From an uncultured Clostridium sp. (lineage in GTDB: Bacteria > Bacillota > Clostridia > Clostridiales > Clostridiaceae), in NCBI GenBank assembly GCA_937927335.1, contig CALBDU010000083.1, positions 124,001 through 188,000 on the forward strand: a stretch of DNA of 64,000 nucleotides, read 5' to 3'. The notes beneath the pieces are model-generated. The model had not been told where the DNA came from and ran no database searches. It saw only the letters and a program-made list of their open reading frames with translations. The position numbers and the translations under genes were made by a program. Positions 19,288 to 25,665 of the stretch are shown here, piece by piece (position 1 is the stretch's first letter; each line of letters starts with the position of its first letter).

Positions 19288-19407
19288 ATGGGCGAAGTTA
19301 TATACAACAAAATCAAATACCGTCAGGAACAATGGGAAAAATTGATTTTAGACTGCCAAAACAGCGATCTAAAGGCAGTTAAATTAAGCAAATTTTGTTT
19401 AATATAG
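19288..19407 (+). pseudogene. IS66-type TnpA N-terminal remnant
   Basis: Only 39 codons, with a good RBS (AGGAGTTGAG). The product reads MGEVIYNKIKYRQEQWEKL followed by ILDCQNSDLKAVKLSK; this resembles the start of IS66-family accessory TnpA proteins, in which a Trp, an LI pair, a Cys-Gln and an SG-like turn are conserved. The rest of the usual ~110-residue protein, TnpB and the transposase are absent. Recognition is by pattern only, so it may be coincidental. Confidence 0.45.
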
Positions 19408-19415
19408 GACAGGCT

Positions 19416-19449
19416 TTAAATTTTTGTATACTTATATACAAAAATTTAA
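19416..19449. repeat. Perfect 15-bp inverted repeat
   Basis: TTAAATTTTTGTATA at 19416-19430 and TATACAAAAATTTAA at 19435-19449 around a CTTA loop. One arm, TATACAAAAATTTAA, occurs again at 19684-19698 just upstream of the next small gene. Too AT-rich for a normal terminator; may be an operator or transposon-end relic. The rest of 19450-19721 holds nothing I can support. Confidence 0.6.
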
Positions 19450-19721
19450 GATTTATGAAATTGTAAACAAATTAAATTATGGGGGAATGTTTAATTGAAA
19501 TATCTAATTAGATGATGCATGGAATCGTGAATTTAATAAAAATCAGCAGTATTGAAACAATGTGATAAAAGCTGTATATGTGTTTAATTAATGGTTTACA
19601 ACATAGCTTCATTGAAAAAATCATTGGGGACTTAGAATATAAAAGGTGTGGGCTAGGAAATAAGCATATGAGTTATATATTAATATACAAAAATTTAATT
19701 AAAAATAAGGAGATGTTTATT

Positions 19722-19931
19722 ATGTTAGACATTAGTGAAATGATGGTAGTATGTGGTGCGATGTCAGGGTACACGTGGGTTCAGTTATATACATATCCCC
19801 TATTCACAGTAACGGCGAAAGTGAGTATGTATGCTAGCTTAGGTCAAAATATTCAACTTGAACAAGACTTAATGAATGCTTATAAGAAATACTTGATTGG
19901 TGTGGCTAGCTGTAACAATGGAATGTACTAA
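19722..19931 (+). CDS. Small hypothetical protein
   Basis: 69 residues, start ATG 19722 with AAGGAG ten bases upstream. Hydrophobic, aromatic N-terminal half (SGYTWVQLYTYPLFTV) and a polar C-terminus; perhaps membrane-associated. First of three closely packed small genes just before the tRNA, spaced 19 and 0 bases apart. Family not recognised. Confidence 0.6.
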   Translation: MLDISEMMVVCGAMSGYTWVQLYTYPLFTVTAKVSMYASLGQNIQLEQDLMNAYKKYLIGVASCNNGMY

Positions 19932-19950
19932 TTGGATAAGGAGGTATAAC

Positions 19951-20151
19951 ATGAAAGGAAAATTAAATTTACATTTTCAACTTGAAGATGTGCAAGGAAA
20001 CATTATGGACACCTATGGAGTAGATGTTTATATGACATCTTTACATGACAATGATGATAAATTAAATAACATAAATAAAGGTTTATCAGGACTTTGCAGA
20101 GATTTTTCAAACATCATTTACGAAAAAGAAATTTGGGGGGAGGAGATATAG
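19951..20151 (+). CDS. Small hypothetical protein
   Basis: 66 residues with an excellent RBS (AAGGAGG, seven bases from ATG). Composition is soluble and acidic (MKGKLNLHFQLEDVQG; SLHDNDDKLNNINKG). It directly abuts the next gene, so they are surely co-transcribed. No family recognised. Confidence 0.65.
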   Translation: MKGKLNLHFQLEDVQGNIMDTYGVDVYMTSLHDNDDKLNNINKGLSGLCRDFSNIIYEKEIWGEEI

Positions 20152-20337
20152 ATGGTTGTTCATAACATCGGAATCCGTCAAAGAGCCAACGTATACTATC
20201 TATATTTAGAAAACGACGTCCTAATTGCTCAAATAGCAATGCCAAGGGACGGGCAGTATACAGATGATACAAGTCATTTAAATGCTATAGCAAAGGAACT
20301 TTCAATAAGGTATGGGGTTTACAAGCGAAAGAAATAG
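20152..20337 (+). CDS. Small hypothetical protein
   Basis: 61 residues, RBS GGAGGAG inside the end of the preceding gene. The sequence VYYLYLENDVLIAQIAMPRD suggests a small beta-rich fold; the C-terminus is basic (YGVYKRKK). Last gene of the three-gene unit; no clear terminator before the tRNA promoter. Function unknown. Confidence 0.65.
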   Translation: MVVHNIGIRQRANVYYLYLENDVLIAQIAMPRDGQYTDDTSHLNAIAKELSIRYGVYKRKK

Positions 20338-20408
20338 GATACCAAAAGACAGCTGCCCTGAAGCGTTAAATTTCAAGGCTTTCATGCATTTTAGCAGGTA
20401 AAAAGGTA

Positions 20409-20437
20409 TTGCTAATTTGTGTTTTTTATTATATAAT
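20409..20437 (+). promoter_or_regulatory. tRNA-Ala promoter
   Basis: TTGCTA at 20409-20414 and TATAAT at 20432-20437 with a 17-bp spacer, 13 bases before the mature tRNA 5' end. Confidence 0.7.
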
Positions 20438-20449
20438 ACTGTTGTACTT

Positions 20450-20525
20450 GGGGGTATGGCGAAGTTGGGATCGCGCTTGAATGGCATTCAAGAGGCCAGG
20501 GGTTCGAATCCCCTTATCTCCACCA
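20450..20525 (+). tRNA. tRNA-Ala (GGC)
   Basis: 76 bases including encoded CCA. The acceptor stem is GGGGGTA with TATCTCC and contains the G3:U70 wobble pair that identifies alanine tRNA. The anticodon stem is CTTGA/TCAAG with loop ATGGCAT, giving anticodon GGC. The T arm GGGGTTCGAATCCCC is perfect. Its 3' 17 bases serve as the phage attachment core, and the prophage has restored the complete tRNA sequence. Confidence 0.95.
20509..20525. other. Left attachment core
   Basis: The 17 bases TCCCCTTATCTCCACCA at the 3' end of the tRNA are repeated exactly at 59921-59937, on the far side of the phage genes. Confidence 0.9.
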
Positions 20526-20620
20526 TGAGCTTTATACATATGCAATAAGGTGCAAAGAGCGCATTTTACCTAGGTTTTTGCAAAACTGAGTTGCATTAAT
20601 ATACTATAATATACACTAGA

Positions 20621-20719
20621 AATGTAGTAATTTTTGGTGTAAGTGTAGTAAAAAATGTAGTAAAAAATTTATACATTTCAAGGATTTCGGGCATTAAAGT
20701 GTAGTAAAAAGTGTAGTAG
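20621..20719. repeat. Integrase arm-type repeats, left end
   Basis: Five same-direction copies of (A/G)TGTAGTA(AAAA): starting near 20622, 20643, 20655, 20699 and 20711, between the attachment core and the integrase gene. Two more copies occur at the right end (59836-59860). Position and repetition fit binding sites for the N-terminal domain of a tyrosine integrase. Confidence 0.75.
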
Positions 20720-20734
20720 TATACTTATACTATC

Positions 20735-21922
20735 CTAAAACATGGAAAGGGAGCTGTTGATTTGGGCAACGGCCTCTCTTTTCTTTTTGTCCGTTACATG
20801 AACATAAGTTTTCTGTGTAGTATTAATATCTGTATGGCCAAGCAATGATTGTATGATTTTCATGTCATTATTGTTTTCATAGAGCTGCGTGGCATAGGTG
20901 TGTCTGAGGCTGTGGAATACTAAGTCAGAGGATGCACCTATTTCTTTATAAAGTTTTTTGGCAGATCTTAAAGGTATTTTATCATCCAGGAATGATCCAT
21001 CAGGATCAGCAAATACAAGTTCTAACTTCTTATACCTATTTGGCTTCTTTGCCTTTTTTTCCTGAAACTTAATCCTAAGTTCTTTTAGAGGTTCAATCAA
21101 AATATCCGGCAGAGGCATATAGCGGACCTCATCATTCTTAGTGCTGCCTAATGTCTTAACATAACCTGTAACTTTGTTACTCTCGTTGTATATAGCCTGC
21201 CTGCTGTAAGTTTTATTTACATAGACACTTTTCTCCTCTAAATCTACATCAGACCATTCGAGGCCGAGAATTTCGCCCTCACGTAAACCAGTGAGCAAAT
21301 CAAATAATAATAAAAGATTATGCCCTTTCTTTATGTTCTCCACTAGATATTTAATGGCTGCTTTATATTCAGTGCTGTTTAAATATTTTTGCTTATGTGT
21401 TTTTGGAATCTTTGGGAGCACCACTGCAAGGCATGGGTTTTTTACTACATAATCCTGTTTATAGGCATCCTCCATGCATGACTTCAATAGTGTGTAAATG
21501 TATTTCAGAGTATTAGGGGTTGCCTTTACACTGTTGAAAAATATCTGAAGCTCTGGGGATTTTATAATATTTAATTTAAGGCTTGCAACATAGGACTGCT
21601 CGATATAATTCTTGTATAAGCCATAGTAACGCTGAAAGGATCTTGGCTTCACTTTATTCTTTTTGTATTCATTCAACCAAAAATTCATCCATTGATTTAA
21701 TGTAAGCTCATCCTTGGTAAAATCCAACTTTTCAAAATCACGATTGAACGCCTTGAGGGCTGCCAATATTTCCTTTTCTGAATCCGCATATAATACTTTT
21801 CGTTTGGGCTTTCCTGTCAGGGGATTGACTCCTACGGAAACAGAAGCCGCCCACCTTCCATCTTTCCTTTGGTAGATAGATCCCTCTCCTTTCCTTCGAT
21901 TCTTTTTAGTAGACTGGTCCAT
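20735..21922 (-). CDS. int: Phage tyrosine integrase
   Basis: 395 residues, site-specific recombinase for integration and excision at tRNA-Ala. The N-terminal arm-binding domain (GEGSIYQRKDGRWAA) is followed by a core-binding SAM-like domain (about 70-170) and the catalytic domain with all active residues: Arg in LTGLREGEILGL, HxxR in HSLRHTYAT, His in LLGHTDINTT and the nucleophile Tyr in QKTYVH. It is the terminal gene of the element, pointing to the tRNA. RBS GGAGAGG is visible upstream on the minus strand. Family and length are typical of Tn916/phage Int. Confidence 0.97.
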   Translation of the reverse strand: MDQSTKKNRRKGEGSIYQRKDGRWAASVSVGVNPLTGKPKRKVLYADSEKEILAALKAFNRDFEKLDFTKDELTLNQWMNFWLNEYKKNKVKPRSFQRYYGLYKNYIEQSYVASLKLNIIKSPELQIFFNSVKATPNTLKYIYTLLKSCMEDAYKQDYVVKNPCLAVVLPKIPKTHKQKYLNSTEYKAAIKYLVENIKKGHNLLLLFDLLTGLREGEILGLEWSDVDLEEKSVYVNKTYSRQAIYNESNKVTGYVKTLGSTKNDEVRYMPLPDILIEPLKELRIKFQEKKAKKPNRYKKLELVFADPDGSFLDDKIPLRSAKKLYKEIGASSDLVFHSLRHTYATQLYENNNDMKIIQSLLGHTDINTTQKTYVHVTDKKKREAVAQINSSLSMF

Positions 21923-21990
21923 GGTATCCTCTCCTTTTAGAACATATGTTCGCTTATAATTTAAAAAAATATATAATGCTTACATTAGCA

Positions 21991-22455
21991 TCACATCCTT
22001 TCCTGTATATCAACTACCTGTTTCAGGGGCTCGTAAGGAAGCTCCAAACAGCAGGCAATCTGCTCTAAGGTCATTTCATATAATTCAATTGCGTCAAAAG
22101 TTAAATTGGTAAGTTTAAATGCAAAATAATTCGCCTGCAGCTCCAGCTTACCCTTATTGATCAGAGTTTTATTAAATGCTGCCATTATCAAAGATGTATG
22201 CATTATCGCATGGCCCAGTTCGTGGGCTAAAATAAATTTTTCATAATTAAAGCTAAGATTTTCTTCAATAAAAACTATTTCGCCCTCTGCTGAATACCTG
22301 TTATAGAATGCTTCACTATTATTCAGCAGTATATTATCCCGGTTTAACCGCTTTATCTTAATGTTTAAACAATCATATAATTCGTAAATGTCATCTGTTC
22401 CATAAAGGTCTATTAAGCCTAAAATATAATTGTCAATCCAATTCAAAAGCCCCAC
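21991..22455 (-). CDS. ImmA/IrrE-type metallopeptidase
   Basis: 154 residues with the zinc motif HELGH in FILAHELGHAIMH and the trailing helix with LELQANYFAF. In ICEBs1 and related phages, ImmA cleaves the neighbouring repressor after DNA damage or signalling to trigger induction. Here it lies 12 bases downstream of the CI-like repressor in the same transcript, matching that role. RBS GGGTGGGG-like sequence precedes the ATG. Confidence 0.92.
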   Translation of the reverse strand: MGLLNWIDNYILGLIDLYGTDDIYELYDCLNIKIKRLNRDNILLNNSEAFYNRYSAEGEIVFIEENLSFNYEKFILAHELGHAIMHTSLIMAAFNKTLINKGKLELQANYFAFKLTNLTFDAIELYEMTLEQIACCLELPYEPLKQVVDIQERM

Positions 22456-22467
22456 CCCCCAGGAAGT

Positions 22468-22872
22468 TTATTTCTTGTATTTATACCCCAGTAATTTAAG
22501 CTGATTTAAAAGTTCATTTGCAAATTCGATCAGCTCCTGGTCAGACATCTTGTTTGCATCAAATCCACCAAACCCTATGATAGCAGGCTGTTTTAATATA
22601 AACTGCATTGCCTCTTGAGGCGTTTCGAATATGTAATCATCAGATACGATTTCAGATATAGAAGTCTTATTTTGAGCATTCTCTTTAAAGAAATCTTCTA
22701 CTGGTACATTTAAAGCTTTGGCTATTTTCTCAAGTGATTCCATAGATGGGTTTTGTTTTATGCCTTTTTCAATATTGCTCAAATAGCTACCACTGATACC
22801 GGCTTTTCTTGCTGTTTCATTCAGACCCATTTGTTTGCTTTCCCTTATTTTATTTATATTCTCCCCTACCAT
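22468..22872 (-). CDS. CI-like XRE repressor
   Basis: 134 residues from ATG 22872, which has AAAGGTGG nine bases upstream; a GTG four codons earlier is inside that RBS. The helix-turn-helix covers residues 5-60 (GLNETARKAGISGSYLSNIE). The C-terminal half carries an EIVSDDYIFETPQEAM segment common in repressors paired with ImmA proteases. It should repress the rightward lytic promoter and control its own promoter through the operators at 22893-23054. Confidence 0.92.
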   Translation of the reverse strand: MVGENINKIRESKQMGLNETARKAGISGSYLSNIEKGIKQNPSMESLEKIAKALNVPVEDFFKENAQNKTSISEIVSDDYIFETPQEAMQFILKQPAIIGFGGFDANKMSDQELIEFANELLNQLKLLGYKYKK

Positions 22873-22892
22873 ATACAAAACCACCTTTAATA

Positions 22893-23055
22893 TTATCTGA
22901 TAGAATACATTATAATCCGGTAGATAACTAAAGTCAATAGAAAAACAGAGGAAATTAAAGCTATTATCCGACAGATAACGATAATCTTCTTAAATCAATT
23001 AATATGGACATTGCAATATCTGACAGATAATATTATCATTATCTCATGGATAACG
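22893..23055. promoter_or_regulatory. Lysogeny switch: divergent promoters and five operators
   Basis: Five related sites with consensus TTATCYGACAGATAA: 22893-22906, 22914-22929 (opposite orientation), 22964-22978, 23016-23031 and 23039-23054. The leftward repressor promoter is TTGACT / 17 bp / TATAAT on the minus strand (plus coordinates 22932-22937 and 22909-22914); the rightward promoter is TTGCAA (23011-23016) / 17 bp / TATCAT (23034-23039). Each promoter has one operator inside its spacer. Confidence 0.8.
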
Positions 23056-23073
23056 AAAGGAGTTGAATAAAAC

Positions 23074-23289
23074 TTGAATAAGATTAAAGAAATGAGAAAT
23101 AAGCTCGGTTATAGTGTCTACAAGCTTTCTGAAATTACTGGATTGACCCCAAGTTATATTTCAAATTTGGAGAATGGAAATCGAACGAACCCAAGTAAAG
23201 TTGCTATGGAAAAAATAGCTGAGTCTCTTGGTCATACTGTCACAGAAGTATTTTTCCCAGATGAAAACCCAGGAAGGGAGGTAAGTTAG
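23074..23289 (+). CDS. Cro-like XRE regulator
   Basis: 71 residues with a TTG start ten bases after AAAGGAG. Almost the whole protein is an XRE helix-turn-helix (KLSEITGLTPSYISNLENG). First gene of the rightward early operon behind the operator cluster, which is where Cro-type antirepressors sit. It abuts the next gene without a gap. Confidence 0.88.
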   Translation: MNKIKEMRNKLGYSVYKLSEITGLTPSYISNLENGNRTNPSKVAMEKIAESLGHTVTEVFFPDENPGREVS

Positions 23290-23526
23290 TTGGATAACAA
23301 CATCTTAAAAGAACTGGAAGAGATAAAGGATCTCCTTACTAAAAAGAATAAAGCTAAGGAACTATATACAGCTAAGGAGTTTGCAGAACTTTCAGGAATG
23401 ACACCGAGGAGAGTCAGGGAATTATGTAATGTTAAGGGGTTCCCCGTTACAAGGGATGAAAGGAAATTATATATACACAAGGAAGCATTTGAGTGGATTA
23501 AATCCAGGTATGAGCTTCCACAGTGA
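23290..23526 (+). CDS. Excisionase-like winged-helix protein
   Basis: 78 residues with TTG start and RBS GGGAGG. A short coiled lead (KELEEIKDLLTKKN) precedes a MerR/Xis-type helix-turn-helix (LYTAKEFAELSGMTPRRVRE then GFPVTRDERKLYI). Could be excisionase or a helix-turn-helix regulator; location next to Cro allows either. Confidence 0.8.
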   Translation: MDNNILKELEEIKDLLTKKNKAKELYTAKEFAELSGMTPRRVRELCNVKGFPVTRDERKLYIHKEAFEWIKSRYELPQ

Positions 23527-23543
23527 TGAAAGGAGGACAAACT

Positions 23544-23714
23544 ATGCAGAAACTAAGCCTTTACGAACTCAATAAGTCCACAAAGCAAAAGCACCGGTAT
23601 AGGATCCGGGAAGGGTCAATAATCTGGTATGGGAAAACTATCATAATTGGCCTTACTCTATTCTGGAGTTTGATAAGTTGGATACTAATATTTTGGATTT
23701 GGGGTGGTTACTAA
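23544..23714 (+). CDS. Small single-pass membrane protein
   Basis: 56 residues. ATG 23544 has AAAGGAGG optimally upstream, so the longer in-frame start is rejected. Basic N-terminal half (KSTKQKHRYRIRE) and one Trp-rich hydrophobic segment at the C-terminus (about 33-54). Early-expressed; could be a superinfection-exclusion peptide, but this is only a guess. Confidence 0.7.
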   Translation: MQKLSLYELNKSTKQKHRYRIREGSIIWYGKTIIIGLTLFWSLISWILIFWIWGGY

Positions 23715-23738
23715 GTTGATGGAAAGGGGGAACAGGCC

Positions 23739-23897
23739 TTGACAAGATCAAGAGCATTCAAGTTGACATTAAGTGAGAAAAAGTTATTGAAGAAGCAAGG
23801 GTATGAACCGTTGAACTTCCTAAGGCTAAAGAAGGATGCAGAAAGTTATACATTCCTGGAAGTGTATTCAGGTAAAGAGCTTGTGATTAGGAGGTGA
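23739..23897 (+). CDS. DUF6906-like small phage protein
   Basis: 52 residues, TTG start with GGGGG upstream. Sequence begins MTRSRAFKLTLSEKKLLKK and continues QGYEPLNFLRLKKDAES. The arrangement of a basic helix, a GY/LxP-N-x-L turn and a C-terminal hairpin resembles the DUF6906 group seen in clostridial phages. Its last codons (AGG AGG TGA) supply the RBS for the next gene. Confidence 0.65.
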   Translation: MTRSRAFKLTLSEKKLLKKQGYEPLNFLRLKKDAESYTFLEVYSGKELVIRR

Positions 23898-23902
23898 ACC
23901 AT

Positions 23903-24067
23903 GTGAAAACGCTGGATCAAACCATTGAAGAGAAAAAGACAGCCATGTATGCAGCAATAAGAGAAAAGGGACTTTTGGACCAGGAAACCATTAATCTTTC
24001 AGAAGAACTTGATGTTCTCATAGTTGAAAGGATGAAAGGAGGCATCAAAGTTGGAAGCAGCTATTAA
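23903..24067 (+). CDS. Spo0E-like aspartyl-phosphate phosphatase
   Basis: 54 residues, GTG start eight bases after AGGAGGTG. Two short helices: LDQTIEEKKTAMYAAIREKG and ETINLSEELDVLIVERMK. The second carries the signature S-x-x-L-D of Spo0E-family phosphatases, which dephosphorylate Spo0A-P and restrain sporulation in Bacillus and clostridia. Length fits the family (50-85). Phage carriage suggests it delays host sporulation. It overlaps the following gene by 17 bases in another frame. Confidence 0.8.
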   Translation: MKTLDQTIEEKKTAMYAAIREKGLLDQETINLSEELDVLIVERMKGGIKVGSSY

Positions 24068-24299
24068 ATATAATAGGCATGGCAGGATGACGTTTAACCC
24101 AGAATATCACAAAAATACAGGTACATCATGGAGCATGGAGGATATATCCTATCTTATAAATTACTATGACAAAATTGGGGTTGTTGAAATGAGCTTTGCT
24201 CTGGAGCGTACTGAAACTTCAATAATTCAAAAGGTGGTTACCCTAAGAAAAGCAGGGGTAATGGTGACGCCAAAGGAAAAGACATTCCATAGAAGATAA
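24051..24299 (+). CDS. Phage HTH/SANT-like small protein
   Basis: 82 residues, TTG start with AAAGGAGG inside the preceding gene. The core TSWSMEDISYLINYYDKI and EMSFALERTETSIIQKV reads like a Myb/SANT-type or helix-turn-helix fold found in many Firmicute phage early regions. Probably DNA-binding. A weak hairpin (GCTGC/GCAGC, 24309-24323) follows. Confidence 0.75.
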   Translation: MEAAIKYNRHGRMTFNPEYHKNTGTSWSMEDISYLINYYDKIGVVEMSFALERTETSIIQKVVTLRKAGVMVTPKEKTFHRR

Positions 24300-24383
24300 A
24301 AAAAGAGCTGCCCGAAGCAGCCAAGAAAAAATCTCAAATACATTATAGCACATAAAGTAAGCTTATGAAATGGAGGAATCGGA

Positions 24384-24608
24384 ATGAAATCATTAGAGAT
24401 AAATGCAAAGAACTGTCTGATAAGTAAGGATCAGTACAGCATTGAAATTAATGGAGAGGAGCTCCATAAGGTTGTTTTAAGAAATATGCCGGAGGAACTT
24501 CAGGATCGTAAGACCTACATAGGTTCAGTATCAATCAAAATAGATGTCATAGAAGAAGACCTAAAAATAAAAAAATCCGGCTATAGCAAGGTTAAGGAGG
24601 CAGAGTAA
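24384..24608 (+). CDS. Hypothetical phage early protein
   Basis: 74 residues, RBS TGGAGG before ATG. Beta-rich sequence (ISKDQYSIEINGEELHKVVL) with a basic C-terminal tail. The stop overlaps the start of the next gene (TAATG), so it is translationally coupled to the putative annealing protein and may act with it. No family recognised. Confidence 0.7.
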   Translation: MKSLEINAKNCLISKDQYSIEINGEELHKVVLRNMPEELQDRKTYIGSVSIKIDVIEEDLKIKKSGYSKVKEAE

Positions 24609-25537
24609 TGAGTGAAAACAAGGAAATTGCCATATTAAATGATTACCCAGAGACCAAATTTAATCTGTTAATACCTATCAAGACACTTCAGGAATTGTCT
24701 CCATTACACAAGGTTGTAATTAATCAAGTTCAGATAAACCCAGATGACAAGAAAAAGGAAGTTTACAAGGAAAAAAACGGAGAACTAGCACTTACGAAAA
24801 AGGGTTTGGCCAAGCTTATGACTGCTGCCAACATTCAGATGGTTGAATCTAAGTCAGTAATGCCTCAAAAGTGCTTACGATGCACTGAAATGGCATCTAA
24901 AACAAAAATTGCACCAAAGTGCTATGAGTGCCCATACGGGGATGATGTAGCTTACCAGGTTACCCTCGCAGTGCCAGAGCCATCTGGAACATGGAGAAAG
25001 GTTGTAGCGACGAAAGAAATCAGAATGGCAGATGAACAAAAGAAAATGTCAGACAAGCAGTATGCGGCTTTCTTTCCATTCAGGACTGAACAGTGTGAAA
25101 CAAAGGCATTAAACAGAGCATTAAGAGAAGCTCTGATGATTAATTCTACTTACCAGGCAGCAGATCTTCAAAAACCTTTTGCCGTAGCTTATGTGGTACC
25201 CAATATGGATGATCCGGATCTTAAAAAGGTAATGGTAGCAAAATATGCTGAGGGAGTTTCAACCTTATTTGGTGGAAATGAGGTTAAGGCAGTAGAAGCT
25301 CCAAAAGAATTTTCAGAGGAAAATACAGTTGTTATTCCTCCAGATGAGGCAGATGAGGATCCCCCTTTTATAGAAGCAGAGATTGTGAAAGATATCGTTT
25401 GCGAAAAATGTGGTCAAATAATAAAAGATTTTAATGACGAATGGCCGGTTGAAAGAATTGTAGAGCGTTCAATGAAAAAGTACAATAAGGTTCTTTGCAC
25501 TGATTGCCAGAGTGAAGCCAAGGAAGGTGCTAAGTAG
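24608..25537 (+). CDS. Phage protein with zinc-binding motifs, possible single-strand annealing protein
   Basis: 309 residues. A four-cysteine motif (QKCLRCTEM, PKCYECPYG) lies at about residues 97-122 and a second zinc ribbon (CEKCGQII, LCTDCQSE) near the C-terminus. The middle, RTEQCETKALNRALREAL, recalls the ETKAxGRAL segment of Erf/Rad52-like annealing proteins, and the gene sits directly before the SbcCD-type nuclease and near SSB, as recombinases do. The assignment is from context and one motif; it could instead be a structural zinc protein of the replication module. Confidence 0.55.
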   Translation: MSENKEIAILNDYPETKFNLLIPIKTLQELSPLHKVVINQVQINPDDKKKEVYKEKNGELALTKKGLAKLMTAANIQMVESKSVMPQKCLRCTEMASKTKIAPKCYECPYGDDVAYQVTLAVPEPSGTWRKVVATKEIRMADEQKKMSDKQYAAFFPFRTEQCETKALNRALREALMINSTYQAADLQKPFAVAYVVPNMDDPDLKKVMVAKYAEGVSTLFGGNEVKAVEAPKEFSEENTVVIPPDEADEDPPFIEAEIVKDIVCEKCGQIIKDFNDEWPVERIVERSMKKYNKVLCTDCQSEAKEGAK

Positions 25538-25665
25538 TGATAGCAAGTGAAACGCTAAAAGCACTTAAACAAAGGATTGATGAACTAGAGAAAGAAAATA
25601 TGGAGCTAAAAGCTATTAATGCAGAGCTTCAAGAAAGAAATTTAGATTTGGAGGCGTGTAGATAA
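25537..25665 (+). CDS. 42-residue coiled-coil peptide
   Basis: GTG start overlapping the upstream stop, RBS GGAAGGTG. The sequence is a continuous heptad (LKALKQRIDELEKENMELK then AINAELQERN). It overlaps the next start by one base (TAATG), so all three genes are coupled. A possible small partner of the SbcDC fusion. Confidence 0.6.
   Translation: MIASETLKALKQRIDELEKENMELKAINAELQERNLDLEACR

Noticed and set aside
19197..19382. 61-codon open frame overlapping the IS66-like fragment
   Set aside because: No RBS and an implausible N-terminus; the other frame starting at 19288 has both an RBS and recognisable sequence.
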